A stretch of 64,000 bases of DNA, taken from JAJEBT01 sp965221485. Its GTDB lineage: Bacteria; Pseudomonadota; Alphaproteobacteria; MPNO01; UBA830. Each line of letters starts with the position of its first letter. The first letter of the stretch is position 1. The position numbers and the translations under genes are program-made. A model generated the notes under the pieces. That model did no database searches and was not told the origin of the DNA. It saw nothing but the letters and a program-made list of their open reading frames with translations. Where the stretch lies: contig OZ244893.1 of assembly GCA_965221485.1 (NCBI GenBank), forward strand, positions 3,658,001-3,722,000, in the 5' to 3' direction. Of this stretch, positions 26,101 through 35,561 are shown one piece after another.

Positions 26101-28548
26101 ATGGCTGATTTGCCGGCGTCTGCCCGCGTGGTCATTGTCGGCGGGGGCGCGGTGGGTGTCTCGGCGCTTTACCATCTGGCGCTCAAGGGCTGGACCGACT
26201 GTGTGCTGGTGGAAAAGAATGAGCTCACGTCGGGCTCCACCTGGCACGCGGCCGGAAACGTACCGACCTTTTCGGCAAGCTGGTCGGTCATGAACATTCA
26301 GCGTTATTCAACAAACCTTTACCGGGACCTCGGAGACCGGGTCGATTATCCAATCGACTATCATGTCACGGGATCGCTGCGTCTTGCCCACTCACAAAAC
26401 CGGATGATGGAGTTCGAACGGGTCGTCAGTATGGGCCGTTATCAGGGCATGGAGAGTGAACTCGTCTCTCTACAGGATCTGAAAGACCGGTATCCGTTTC
26501 TGGAGACTCGCGGTCTTGAAGGAGGTTTGTACGATCCCGGAGACGGCGACATTGATCCGGCACAATTGACCCAGGCGCTTGCCGCAGGCGCACGCGCGCT
26601 GGGCGCAAAAATCATCCGGTTCTGCCCGGTAACCGGAATTCGCCGCGATGTCAGTGAATGGGTCGTCGAGACCACCAGGGGTGTGATCCGCTGCGAGAAT
26701 GTCGTCAACGCAGCAGGCTATCGTGCACAGGAAGTTGGAGCAATGCTCGGCCGCTTCGTGCCGATGACCTGTCTCTCCCATCAATATATTGTCACCGATA
26801 CCATCCCCGAACTTGAAACCTGGACAATTGCGCAAGGTTCAAAGCTGCCCCTGTTGCGTGATGTCGACAGTTCCTACTATCTGCGTCAGGAAAACTTCGG
26901 CCTGCTGCTGGGTCCTTATGAGCGGAACTGCCGGGCTCACTGGACCACACCCGACGATCCCATGCCTGAAGACTTTTCGTTCCAGCTTTACTCCGACGAT
27001 CTTGACCGACTGGAATGGTACATCGAGGATGCAGTCGCGCGGGTCCCCATCCTGGGAACGGTTGATGTCAACAAGGTAATCAACGGGCCCATCCCCTACA
27101 CTCCCGACGGCAATCCGCTGGTGGGACCTGTGCCGGGTGTGCCCGGCGCCTTCGAGGCCTGTGTATTCACCTTTGGCATCGCCCAGGCCGGCGGCGCCGG
27201 CAAGGTTCTGGCGGAATGGGTTGTGGAAGGCGAGACGGAATGGGACATGTGGAGCTGTGATCCCCGCCGCTTCATGACCTGTGCTGATCAGAGCTACGCC
27301 GACCGCAAGGGTGTTGAAGTCTATAGTAACGAATATGCGATGCATTTTCCGCATCACGAATGGCCGGCAGCTCGTGGCCAGAGGCTGTCGCCCCTTCACG
27401 ACCGGTTGCAGGCCCTCGGCGCCCAGTTTGGTGTGTATGGCGGTTGGGAACGGCCGAACTGGTATGCCTCGCCAGGTGACGATACGTCCGAGGCTGCGAC
27501 CTGGACGTGGGAGCGAGAAGGCCCGTGGTTTGCTCGTGTCCGCGAAGAATGCGAGGCCGTGCGTGACGCCGCGGGCATTATCAGCCTGAGCGGTTTTTCG
27601 CGCTATTCTGTGGTCGGTCCGGGCGCGGCTCGCTGGCTGGAGCAGCTTGTGACCGGGAATGTGCCCCGGCCCGGTCGTGTCGGTCTCGGCTATTTTTGCG
27701 ATGAACGGGGACGGATTGTCACTGAAATGTCGATGATGCGACTGGACCCGGACTCGGTCTTTCTGACCACAGCAGCCGCAGCCGAGTCTCATGATCTGGA
27801 CTGGCTCAGGATGTATTTGCCGGTTGATTCCGGAATCATCATTGAAAACAGAACCGAGGCGTTCGACTGTCACCTTCTGACCGGCCCCGAATCCCGGGAT
27901 ATCCTGTCGGCTCTGTGCGATGCCGAACTGAACCAGCCCTGGATGAGCTGGCAAGAAACCCGAATAGCCGGTCGGAAGTGCCTGCTGGTTCGCTTGTCCT
28001 ATGCCGGCGAACTGGGATGGGAAGTCCACACCGCGGTCGGGGACTCGAAAGCCGTGTTTGATGCGATCATGGAAGCTGGCCGTCCCCTGGGTCTGAAACC
28101 GTTTGGCATGTATGCGCTTGACAGCCTGCGAATGGAAAAGGGATACCGGTCCTGGAAGGGTGATCTGTCGAGCGACTATACCCTTCTGGAAGCAGGTCTC
28201 GACCGCTTCGTCCGCTGGGACAAGGATACGTTCATTGGAAAGCGCGCGATGGAGGTTGAACGCCAGGCGGGGCCGGCCAGGCGTTTTGTTACCCTGCTGA
28301 TTGATGACAGATCCTGTGACGCGCCCTATATGTCGACATTGCGGCATGGCGGCGAGCAGGTGGGAGAAACCACATCGGGTGGCTGGGGCCATCGGATCGG
28401 AAAGTCAATTGCTTTCGGCATGGTTCGCGCAGATCTGGCCGTCGAGGGGACAATCCTGGATGTTGAAGTCTACGGAAGGTTGGGCCGGGCCGTTGTTCAG
28501 GCGGATCGACCGCTCTACGATCCTGACAATCTCCGGATGAAACACTAG
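26101..28548 (+). CDS. FAD-dependent amine dehydrogenase fused to GcvT domain, paralogue 1
   Basis: This 815-residue protein is built like dimethylglycine and sarcosine dehydrogenases: an N-terminal DAO-type FAD domain (VVIVGGGAVGVSA at 10-22) and a C-terminal aminomethyltransferase (GcvT) domain from about residue 430. H49 in TWHAAG matches the position where dimethylglycine dehydrogenase carries covalent FAD. I use ATG 26101 (MADLPASARV), with a GGA site just upstream, rather than the longer frame to 26029. Such enzymes oxidise an N-methyl group and pass the formaldehyde unit to tetrahydrofolate. Between tauABC and an omega-aminotransferase, an N-methyltaurine is a plausible substrate; glycine-betaine derivatives are the standard alternative. 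Confidence 0.85.
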   Translation: MADLPASARVVIVGGGAVGVSALYHLALKGWTDCVLVEKNELTSGSTWHAAGNVPTFSASWSVMNIQRYSTNLYRDLGDRVDYPIDYHVTGSLRLAHSQNRMMEFERVVSMGRYQGMESELVSLQDLKDRYPFLETRGLEGGLYDPGDGDIDPAQLTQALAAGARALGAKIIRFCPVTGIRRDVSEWVVETTRGVIRCENVVNAAGYRAQEVGAMLGRFVPMTCLSHQYIVTDTIPELETWTIAQGSKLPLLRDVDSSYYLRQENFGLLLGPYERNCRAHWTTPDDPMPEDFSFQLYSDDLDRLEWYIEDAVARVPILGTVDVNKVINGPIPYTPDGNPLVGPVPGVPGAFEACVFTFGIAQAGGAGKVLAEWVVEGETEWDMWSCDPRRFMTCADQSYADRKGVEVYSNEYAMHFPHHEWPAARGQRLSPLHDRLQALGAQFGVYGGWERPNWYASPGDDTSEAATWTWEREGPWFARVREECEAVRDAAGIISLSGFSRYSVVGPGAARWLEQLVTGNVPRPGRVGLGYFCDERGRIVTEMSMMRLDPDSVFLTTAAAAESHDLDWLRMYLPVDSGIIIENRTEAFDCHLLTGPESRDILSALCDAELNQPWMSWQETRIAGRKCLLVRLSYAGELGWEVHTAVGDSKAVFDAIMEAGRPLGLKPFGMYALDSLRMEKGYRSWKGDLSSDYTLLEAGLDRFVRWDKDTFIGKRAMEVERQAGPARRFVTLLIDDRSCDAPYMSTLRHGGEQVGETTSGGWGHRIGKSIAFGMVRADLAVEGTILDVEVYGRLGRAVVQADRPLYDPDNLRMKH

Positions 28549-28553
28549 GCGCC

Positions 28554-31004
28554 ATGGCAACGCCTCCAGGCCATGCACAGGCGGTTATCATTGGCGGTGG
28601 CATATCCGGATGCTCCGTCGCCTATCATCTTGCCCGGCTGGGCTGGAAGGATGTGGTGCTGCTGGAACGCCGGCAGCTCACTTGCGGGACCACCTGGCAC
28701 GCAGCCGGTCTGATCGGGCAGTTGCGACCGAGCCCGAACCTGACACGTCTCGCGAAATATTCTGCCGAACTCTATATGCGCCTGGAGGAGGAGACCGGTC
28801 TGTCCACCGGGTTCCGACAGAATGGCTCGATCACCGTGGCGCTGACGGAAGAACGTCGGGAGGAAATTTATCGCCAGGCCTCACTGGCCCGTGCCTTTCA
28901 GGTCGATGTTACCGAGGTCACGCCTTCGGAGGCCGGGACGCTGTATCCCCATCTCAACGTTGCCGATGTTGTCGGCGCGGTGCATCTGCCGCTGGACGGA
29001 CAGTGTGATCCCGCGAATATCGCGCTGGCCCTTGCCAGGGGGGCCCGGCAGCAGGGCGCTCTCATGATCGAGAACGTGACGGTAACGGAAGTTTCCATTG
29101 CCAATGGCCGTGTGACCGGCGTTTCCTGGGAGCAGGACGGTGAACGGGGTGAAATCCGGAGCGATGTTGTCGTCAATTGCGCAGGAATGTGGGCGCGTGA
29201 GCTTGGCGCGATGAGCCGCGTGACGATACCGCTCCATGCCTGCGAGCATTTCTACATCGTGACTGAAGCCATTCCCGACCTCGGGGTTCTACCGGTCTTG
29301 CGTGTCCCGGATGAATGCACCTATTTCAAGGAAGATGCAGGCAAGATGCTGGTCGGTGTGTTCGAGCCGCTGGCCAAGCCGTGGGGCATGGACGGGATTC
29401 CCCAGGACTTCTGCTTTGATCAACTGCCCGAGGATATCGATCATCTTGAGGAGATACTCGAACAGGCAGTCAACCGCGTGCCCATGCTTGGCGAGGTGGG
29501 GCTGCATACGTTTTTCAATGGCCCGGAAAGTTTTACGCCTGACAACAATTACTTTCTTGGAGAGGCCCCTGAAGTCAGGGGTTACTGGGTCGCTGCGGGT
29601 TACAATTCGATCGGCATCGTCTCGTCAGGCGGTGCCGGTATGGCGCTGGCCCAATGGATTGCGGACGGCGAAGCGCCATTTGATCTGTGGGATGTTGATA
29701 TCAGGCGGGCCCAGCCGTTTCAGGGCAACCGCGCCTACCTGGCGAACCGGGTGAAGGAGACCCTGGGCCTGCTCTACGCTGATCATTTTCCATACCGGCA
29801 GCCGGCCAGCGCGCGCGGCGTGCGGCGGTCACCACTTCACGGGCATCTGGAAGCCCGAGGCGCGTGTTTCGGCGAAACCTCGGGATGGGAGCGCGCCAAC
29901 TGGTTCGCACCTGACGGTGTGAGACCGGAATATCGCTACTCGTGGAAGCGCCAGAACTGGTTTGAATACTCGCGCGACGAGCATATGGCGGTCCGGAACG
30001 GAGCTGGTATGTTCGACATGTCGTCCTTCGGAAAGCTTCGGGTGGAAGGCCGCGATGCGGAAGCAGTGCTGAACAGGGTGTGCAGCAACGACATCGCAGT
30101 TTCGCCGGGACGGCTGGTATACACCCAATGGTTGAATGAACGCGGCGGTATCGAGGCTGACCTTACGGTGGCCAGGCTATCGGAAACGGTATTCCTCGTC
30201 GTCACACCTGCTGCAACGGTCCGCCGTGATTTGTCGTGGCTGCGACGTCATGTCCCGGACGATGCTCATGCCGTTGTGACCGATATTACGGCAGGCGAGG
30301 CCGTGCTTTGCATAATGGGACCGAAATCGCGCGATGTGCTCCAGGCCTGCTCCCCTGCCAACCTGTCGAACAATGCCTTCCCCTTCGGATCCGTCCGGGA
30401 AATCGAGGTTGGTATGGGGCTTGCCCGTGCCCACCGGGTCTCATATGTCGGTGAACTGGGCTGGGAGCTGTATGTCTCCGCAGACATGGCGGTTCACCTG
30501 TTCGAGACAATCGAAGACGCCGGCGTTGCCCATGGCCTGAAACTGTGCGGACTTCACATGATGGACAGTTGCCGCATCGAAAAGGCGTTTCGTCATTTTG
30601 GACATGACATCACCGATGAGGACCATGTGCTCGAGGCGGGGCTTGGTTTCGCCGTGCGAACGCGCAAGCCGGACTTCGTGGGCCGGGATGCGGTCCTGAA
30701 GAAGCGTGACGAAGGGCTGTCCCGACGTCTGCTCCAGTTTCGCCTGCGCGATGCGGAACCCCTGTTGTTCCATCACGAACCGATTGTGCGCGATGGTAAC
30801 ATTGTCGGCTATCTGACTTCGGGAAATTATGGTCATTCGCTGGGTGCGGCTGTTGGCTTGGGATATGTGCCCTGCCGGGATGGGGAGTCACTTGAGGGAC
30901 AACTGGCTTCGGATTACGAGATTGAAGTGGCCGGGGCACGAATTCCGGCCGACGTTTCCGTGAAGCCGATGTATGATCCGTCCGGTCAACGGATGCGCAT
31001 GTAA
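28554..31004 (+). CDS. FAD-dependent amine dehydrogenase fused to GcvT domain, paralogue 2
   Basis: This 816-residue paralogue follows the previous gene after 5 bases. It has the same domain order, with the FAD motif VIIGGGISGCSVAYH at 11-25 and H49 in TWHAAG at the identical position. The GcvT half shows the usual GLHMMDSCRIEKAFRHFGHDI, where the first paralogue has YALDSLRMEKGYRSW. That block lies in the folate-binding domain, so the two probably act on different methylation states (for example dimethyl then monomethyl) or different amines. Both genes are intact and in one operon with tauABC. Confidence 0.85.
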   Translation: MATPPGHAQAVIIGGGISGCSVAYHLARLGWKDVVLLERRQLTCGTTWHAAGLIGQLRPSPNLTRLAKYSAELYMRLEEETGLSTGFRQNGSITVALTEERREEIYRQASLARAFQVDVTEVTPSEAGTLYPHLNVADVVGAVHLPLDGQCDPANIALALARGARQQGALMIENVTVTEVSIANGRVTGVSWEQDGERGEIRSDVVVNCAGMWARELGAMSRVTIPLHACEHFYIVTEAIPDLGVLPVLRVPDECTYFKEDAGKMLVGVFEPLAKPWGMDGIPQDFCFDQLPEDIDHLEEILEQAVNRVPMLGEVGLHTFFNGPESFTPDNNYFLGEAPEVRGYWVAAGYNSIGIVSSGGAGMALAQWIADGEAPFDLWDVDIRRAQPFQGNRAYLANRVKETLGLLYADHFPYRQPASARGVRRSPLHGHLEARGACFGETSGWERANWFAPDGVRPEYRYSWKRQNWFEYSRDEHMAVRNGAGMFDMSSFGKLRVEGRDAEAVLNRVCSNDIAVSPGRLVYTQWLNERGGIEADLTVARLSETVFLVVTPAATVRRDLSWLRRHVPDDAHAVVTDITAGEAVLCIMGPKSRDVLQACSPANLSNNAFPFGSVREIEVGMGLARAHRVSYVGELGWELYVSADMAVHLFETIEDAGVAHGLKLCGLHMMDSCRIEKAFRHFGHDITDEDHVLEAGLGFAVRTRKPDFVGRDAVLKKRDEGLSRRLLQFRLRDAEPLLFHHEPIVRDGNIVGYLTSGNYGHSLGAAVGLGYVPCRDGESLEGQLASDYEIEVAGARIPADVSVKPMYDPSGQRMRM

Positions 31005-31168
31005 GTCGGTTCCGATCAGGACAGAACCGGGTCTGATCATTATTCCTGATCCAGGGGCCTCGCGACCGGCCCTTTGTTGACCTTGTCTTGCACATCGTGT
31101 TTGTGCGGGACAGACTGTTGTGTTAAGCGGATTTCACCGGTTCACGCGATCCGTCGAAAGAGGTGATC

Positions 31169-32482
31169 ATGGAATTCTCGGCCAACTCACTTGAAGAACA
31201 CTGGATGCCGTTCACAGCGAACCGCGAGTTCAAGGATGAACCGCGGATCGTCAATCGGAGCCAGGGAATATATCTCACGGACCACAGGGGCAATCGGGTG
31301 CTGGATGGCTCCTCGGGGCTGTTCTGTGTCCCCGCCGGTCATGGCAGGCGCGAAATTGCCGAGGCGGTCTACAATCAGCTTCTGGAAAACGATTACACAG
31401 CTCCTTTCAATCTGGGCCATCCGGGCTCATTTCAGCTGGCACGGATGGTGAGCAGGATCACGCCGGATCCCATCAATCACATTTTCTTTACCAACTCGGG
31501 CTCCGAGGCGGTGGATACGGCCCTGAAAATCTGCATGGCCTACCACGGGGCCCGGGGCGATCACCGGCGCCAGCGTTTCGTCTCGCGGGCGCGCGCCTAT
31601 CACGGCGTCAATATGGGCGGTGTGTCACTTTCCGGCATGGTGAAGAACCGGGATATCTTTTCGGTCTGCATGCCCTATGTTGTGACCTTGCGGCACACCT
31701 GGCGCAGCGAGGACCGCTTTACCCGCGGTCAGGCCGGGAACGGTGAAGATCTCGCGAACGACCTTCAGAGACTGGTCGAGACCTATGGCGGTTACACCAT
31801 CGCGGCCTGTTTTGTCGAACCGGTGGCTGGATCGACCGGTGTGCTTGTGCCGCCCAGAGGCTATCTGGAGCGGTTGCGCGAGATCTGCGATACCCATGGC
31901 ATATTGCTGGTATTCGATGAAGTCATCACCGGTTTTGGCAGGCTGGGTCCCGCGTTTGCTGCTGACGCCTTCGGCGTTACGCCTGATATCATGACTTTGG
32001 CCAAGGCGCTGACCAATGGTTGTCAGCCCATGGGCGCTGTGGCGGTGAAGGACGAAATCTACGATACCGTGGTAGACGCCGCACCCGAGGGGGCCGTCGA
32101 GTTCTTTCACGGATATACTTATTCGGGCCATCCGGCTGCCTGTGCCGCAGGCGTGGCTACACAGACGATCTACCGGGACGAAAAGCTGTTTGAACAGGGT
32201 GCAGCACTGAGTGACCACTTCCTGGATGCGGCTTATGCGCTTGCGGAACTGGACAATGTGACCGATGTTCGCGGCTACGGGTTGCTTGCAGGATTTGATG
32301 CCGGGTCGGACAAGGCACCCGGCGCCCTGGGGCCGCAGATCCAGAAACGTCTGTTTCAGAATGGCCTTCATGTCAAGTTTACGGGCGACGCCGGCCTGTT
32401 GGCGCCCCAGTTTATTGCGACGAAGGATGACATTGACGAGATGATGGACATCCTGCGTCGGACCCTGAAGGAGTTTGCCTGA
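31169..32482 (+). CDS. Class III omega-amino acid:pyruvate aminotransferase (possible taurine:pyruvate aminotransferase)
   Basis: This PLP enzyme of the beta-alanine/omega-amino acid:pyruvate type has 437 residues from ATG 31169, which has AGAGG 5 bases upstream; the GTG at 31163 is less likely. Seen are HWMPFTANREF at the N-terminus, FFTNSGSEAVDTALK, ARAYHGVNMGG, the PLP-contact aspartate in LVFDEVITGFGR and the Schiff-base lysine in LAKALTNG, then HGYTYSGHP. Members use beta-alanine, taurine or hypotaurine with pyruvate. With Ald and tauABC in the operon and xsc nearby, conversion of taurine to sulfoacetaldehyde is the best reading. Beta-alanine or another omega-amine is not excluded. Confidence 0.85.
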   Translation: MEFSANSLEEHWMPFTANREFKDEPRIVNRSQGIYLTDHRGNRVLDGSSGLFCVPAGHGRREIAEAVYNQLLENDYTAPFNLGHPGSFQLARMVSRITPDPINHIFFTNSGSEAVDTALKICMAYHGARGDHRRQRFVSRARAYHGVNMGGVSLSGMVKNRDIFSVCMPYVVTLRHTWRSEDRFTRGQAGNGEDLANDLQRLVETYGGYTIAACFVEPVAGSTGVLVPPRGYLERLREICDTHGILLVFDEVITGFGRLGPAFAADAFGVTPDIMTLAKALTNGCQPMGAVAVKDEIYDTVVDAAPEGAVEFFHGYTYSGHPAACAAGVATQTIYRDEKLFEQGAALSDHFLDAAYALAELDNVTDVRGYGLLAGFDAGSDKAPGALGPQIQKRLFQNGLHVKFTGDAGLLAPQFIATKDDIDEMMDILRRTLKEFA

Positions 32483-33033
32483 GCAAGATTGGTGCGGTCG
32501 GGATTTGCACCGGGCGCTGCATCGGAGGTTACCAGGCGAAAAGGGAAACCTGCGAGTCCCGGCACGATGTATAACCCCGTGTGGCGGGATATCCTGTGGA
32601 CCCGCGGAACCGGGTCGAACAGGCAGCCCACCGATCCATCGCGCTGAAGCCGCACGGAAGCCTGTCCGCAACGCCACAAGGATTCAAGCGCGAACCATTA
32701 CGAAACCCGGGGCAACCATCCTCGAAAAGTGTGCAATTCTAAGTTGCCATTGACAAACCCGACCTGAGAGCGATGTAACGGTCCGCAAATCAAACGGCTC
32801 AGGGAAATGTGATCAAGGGCCAACCTGCGGCAACGGGACTTCGTCGCAAGCCGACAGCGCTCCCTTGCCCGCTTCAGCGAAATGCTTCTCAGAGGGCTAT
32901 GTCGGGTTGGGAGCAAGTTGCAACACAGTCAGGCATGATCGGGCGGCTGTGTATGTTGGAAACCGGTCTTTCGGACCCTGCCGGCAAGCCACACTGGCCA
33001 AGTTGTCAGGGTCTCAGGATGGTCGACACGCCA
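32483..33033. other. Intergenic stretch with no recognised gene
   Basis: Between the aminotransferase and the PIN relic I see no gene, RNA or repeat that I can support. An open frame of 279 codons running through 32809-33648 crosses the antisense PIN relic, the intron-like RNA and the end of the LysR gene, and is therefore judged spurious. Confidence 0.5.
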
Positions 33034-33237
33034 TCAGGTCGGACTCTCCATCGCCTGGAGTATGTATTTTTCTCTATGAGCCAGAAGCTTCGGCAATGCC
33101 GAGGGCGGCACGATGGTTACAGTGAATCTCTCATCAAGAGCCAGGATATCTGCATCTCCGGTTACCAGCGTATCGGCTCGTCCCGCAAAGGCCAGTTCGA
33201 GAAAGGACCGGTCAAAGGGATTACGGCATTCCGGGAC
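33034..33237 (-). pseudogene. C-terminal relic of a PIN-domain toxin
   Basis: On the minus strand the frame from 33237 to the TGA at 33034-33036 reads VPECRNPFDRSFLELAF, then GRADTLVTGDADILAL and IVPPSALPKLL. This is the final third of VapC-like PIN-family toxin components (COG1569 type), including the conserved TGDxDLL acidic site. No start codon or N-terminal part is present; the homology stops where the group II intron-like segment begins. It is a broken toxin gene, and no antitoxin was found beside it. Confidence 0.7.
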
Positions 33238-33240
33238 ATG

Positions 33241-33420
<180 letters not shown>

Positions 33421-33448
33421 CCCGTATCGCACCGGGAGATTTCTGCGC

Positions 33449-34327
33449 TCAGTCGCGCCGCCCGGCAACCTCTGCGAATGTATCACCGACGATACGCCGC
33501 GCGTTTTTCTTGGTCGTGTCCTGCAGGGACAGCAACCCGATCGTCCGGTGTATGGGAGGTGTGCCGAGATCCAGAATGCGCAGTGGTGGATCTGACAGCG
33601 CAGTGCTCTCTATGTCCGGCAAGATCGAAACACCGAAACCGAGCCTGATCAAGAGATGAATTGCCTCAATGGACTGGATCTCGGCACGGGTATCAGGTTC
33701 GATCTCAAGCTGCCGAAGCTTGCCCTCGATCAGGGGAGCGACCCAGGCTGCACGATTGAACCGGATATAGGGATGCGCGGCGAGCACGTCCCTTGCTGTT
33801 TCTTCGGTTGAACCGGGTGGCGCCACGATAACGACCCGCTGCTGGGCAATATCCCGCCATGCAAATCCGGAACCGATCCGGTTCGGTTTGTGCATGAGCG
33901 CTGCGTCGAACTGGCCTTGTTCGACCCGGCGCAGGAGTTCCCCTGAAAGCGCCGACACGACCGTGAGGGTGAGACCTGGCTCTCTGTCGGCCAGGGCGAC
34001 AAGGGCCGCCGGAAGCAAATTGGTCAGAACCGTGGGAATAACGCCTAGGCGGAAGACTCCACGGTAAGGCCTTGCCTCGGCCAGGGCATCGAAAATGCTG
34101 TCATACTGGGCCACGATGGTTGTGGCGCGCCGAAGTACGATCTCCCCGGCCGGAGTCAGACGGGGCGGGCGGAACTTTCTGTCAAACAGCATCACGCCCA
34201 GAGAGTCTTCCAGCGCCGCCATCTGCATGCCGACGGCGGATTGCGTGAGATTGAGTGCCATCGCTGCGGCCGCAAATGAGCCGTGTTCGTCGATTGCTGT
34301 CAGAGTCTTGAATTGTCTGATCGACAT
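33449..34327 (-). CDS. LysR-family transcriptional regulator of the sulfoacetate cluster
   Basis: This 292-residue LysR protein has an N-terminal winged helix-turn-helix (MSIRQFKTLTAIDEHGSFAAAA, then LNLTQSAVG) and an effector-binding domain from about residue 90. It is divergent from the transporter gene at 34474, with a 146-base AT-rich gap between them, the classic arrangement for a LysR regulator that controls its neighbour. In Cupriavidus the sulfoacetate genes are likewise governed by a LysR regulator (SauR). The effector here could be sulfoacetate or a CoA or aldehyde derivative; that is inference. Confidence 0.9.
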   Translation of the reverse strand: MSIRQFKTLTAIDEHGSFAAAAMALNLTQSAVGMQMAALEDSLGVMLFDRKFRPPRLTPAGEIVLRRATTIVAQYDSIFDALAEARPYRGVFRLGVIPTVLTNLLPAALVALADREPGLTLTVVSALSGELLRRVEQGQFDAALMHKPNRIGSGFAWRDIAQQRVVIVAPPGSTEETARDVLAAHPYIRFNRAAWVAPLIEGKLRQLEIEPDTRAEIQSIEAIHLLIRLGFGVSILPDIESTALSDPPLRILDLGTPPIHRTIGLLSLQDTTKKNARRIVGDTFAEVAGRRD

Positions 34328-34392
34328 GGGACCTCACAAAACCAAAATTACTTTATATGAGTCCAATATTAAGAAATTTATAAAAGCAAGTC

Positions 34393-34421
34393 TTGTGTTA
34401 CGCTAGGGTTGTTCATTATTA
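34393..34421 (+). promoter_or_regulatory. Candidate sigma-70 promoter for the transporter-xsc operon
   Basis: In the AT-rich gap between the LysR gene and the binding-protein gene, TTGTGT (34393-34398) and TTATTA (34416-34421) are 17 bases apart, a good spacing for a housekeeping promoter. The AT-rich block at 34350-34385, just upstream, has several T-N11-A half-sites and is a natural place for LysR binding. A strong AGGAGG ribosome site lies 4 bases before the ATG at 34474. Confidence 0.5.
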
Positions 34422-34473
34422 AAAATGCACCGGTCAGCTGTCATCGGCTGCCGGGGCCGGGATAGGAGGAACC

Positions 34474-35484
34474 ATGACAATGTTAACGAGGCGCAAGGGA
34501 CTGTTTGCAACGCTTGGAATGGTCACCGCGGTGACCCTGCTGGGCAGCACGTCAGGTGCGGTTTCGCTTGAGAAACCGGCTGGATTCGGGACACGTCCGC
34601 TCACGATGATTGTTCCCTTCGGCGCAGGAGGAGGATCCGACCAGTTGGCCCGGGCCATGGCAAAGGCTATGGAAGAAGTCGCGGGAATCTCATTCCAGGT
34701 CGTGAACAAGCCCGGTGGCGGCGGTACCGCCGCAATTCCCGATTTCATGCTGGCACCAGCCGACGGTTACACCGTACTGGAGCATATCGACAATGCCGTG
34801 TCCGCTTATGCCGCCGGACAGATCCGGGAGAACCCTGCGGTAGACTGGATTCCGATTTGTATGACCCAGATTACGTTCAGTCAGATTTATGTCCGCTCAG
34901 GCGAAAATCGATTCAGCGACTGGAATGGATTTCTGGCCCATGCCAAGGCGAACCCGGGCAAACTCTCAATGGCCAATGTCGGCAAGGTGGGGTCCATGGA
35001 GCTGGTGGTGATGGAACAGCTTCAGGGTGCGCTTGGTTTCAAGGTCAAGCAGATCGGCTTTGACAAGCCGGCCGAGAGATATGCTGCCCTGTTGGGTGGG
35101 CATGTGGATGCCCTGTTTGAACAACCTGGCGATGTGCGCGGCTTTCTCGATTCCGGTCAGATGAAGCCAATTCTCACGTTTTTACCGGAGCGTCCCAGTG
35201 CCTTTGCCGAAACTCCTACTCACAAGGAAGCTGGAGCCGACTTCGAGGCCCTGACCCGGTTTCGCGGGTTTTACGTGAAGAAGGGTGTGCCTGCAAACAT
35301 AGTGTCCTTTCTCTCGGCAGCATGCGATGCCGGTTTCCGGACCGCAGGTTATCAGGCGTTCAACAAGAAAAAATTCATGGATCTGATCGACAGCTATCGG
35401 GATACTGCCGGATCGATCGCACTGATCAATGACGCAGTTGCGACCTACCGTGGCATGTACAAGAAGCTCGGCATTGGCAAGTAG
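34474..35484 (+). CDS. Tripartite tricarboxylate transporter (TTT) binding protein, TctC-like
   Basis: This 336-residue periplasmic binding protein of the Bug/TctC family has a signal peptide to about residue 29. It then has RPLTMIVPFGAGGGSDQLAR, the opening strand and carboxylate-binding loop of the family, and NKPGGGGTAAIP. It is followed by a stem-loop and then the TctB- and TctA-like membrane genes, so it is a complete TTT system. Such systems import carboxylates. Leading an operon with a CoA-acylating dehydrogenase, a CoA ligase, xsc and pta, it most likely binds sulfoacetate. The gene is first in the operon behind a good promoter and ribosome site. Confidence 0.9.
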   Translation: MTMLTRRKGLFATLGMVTAVTLLGSTSGAVSLEKPAGFGTRPLTMIVPFGAGGGSDQLARAMAKAMEEVAGISFQVVNKPGGGGTAAIPDFMLAPADGYTVLEHIDNAVSAYAAGQIRENPAVDWIPICMTQITFSQIYVRSGENRFSDWNGFLAHAKANPGKLSMANVGKVGSMELVVMEQLQGALGFKVKQIGFDKPAERYAALLGGHVDALFEQPGDVRGFLDSGQMKPILTFLPERPSAFAETPTHKEAGADFEALTRFRGFYVKKGVPANIVSFLSAACDAGFRTAGYQAFNKKKFMDLIDSYRDTAGSIALINDAVATYRGMYKKLGIGK

Positions 35485-35502
35485 CTGCGGCGCTTCCTGT
35501 TT

Positions 35503-35538
35503 GCGAAAGACGTGCGGGACAACCGCCGCGTCTTTCGC
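35503..35538 (+). promoter_or_regulatory. Intercistronic stem-loop after the TTT binding-protein gene
   Basis: A 10-bp perfect stem (GCGAAAGACG, 35503-35512, with CGTCTTTCGC, 35529-35538) encloses a smaller GCGG/CCGC stem. There is no run of T after it, so it is more likely an mRNA-stability or processing element than a terminator. It follows a binding-protein gene, as in the two other importer operons of the window. Confidence 0.6.
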
Positions 35539-35561
35539 GTTCATTGAACCCGAGGCCAGCT

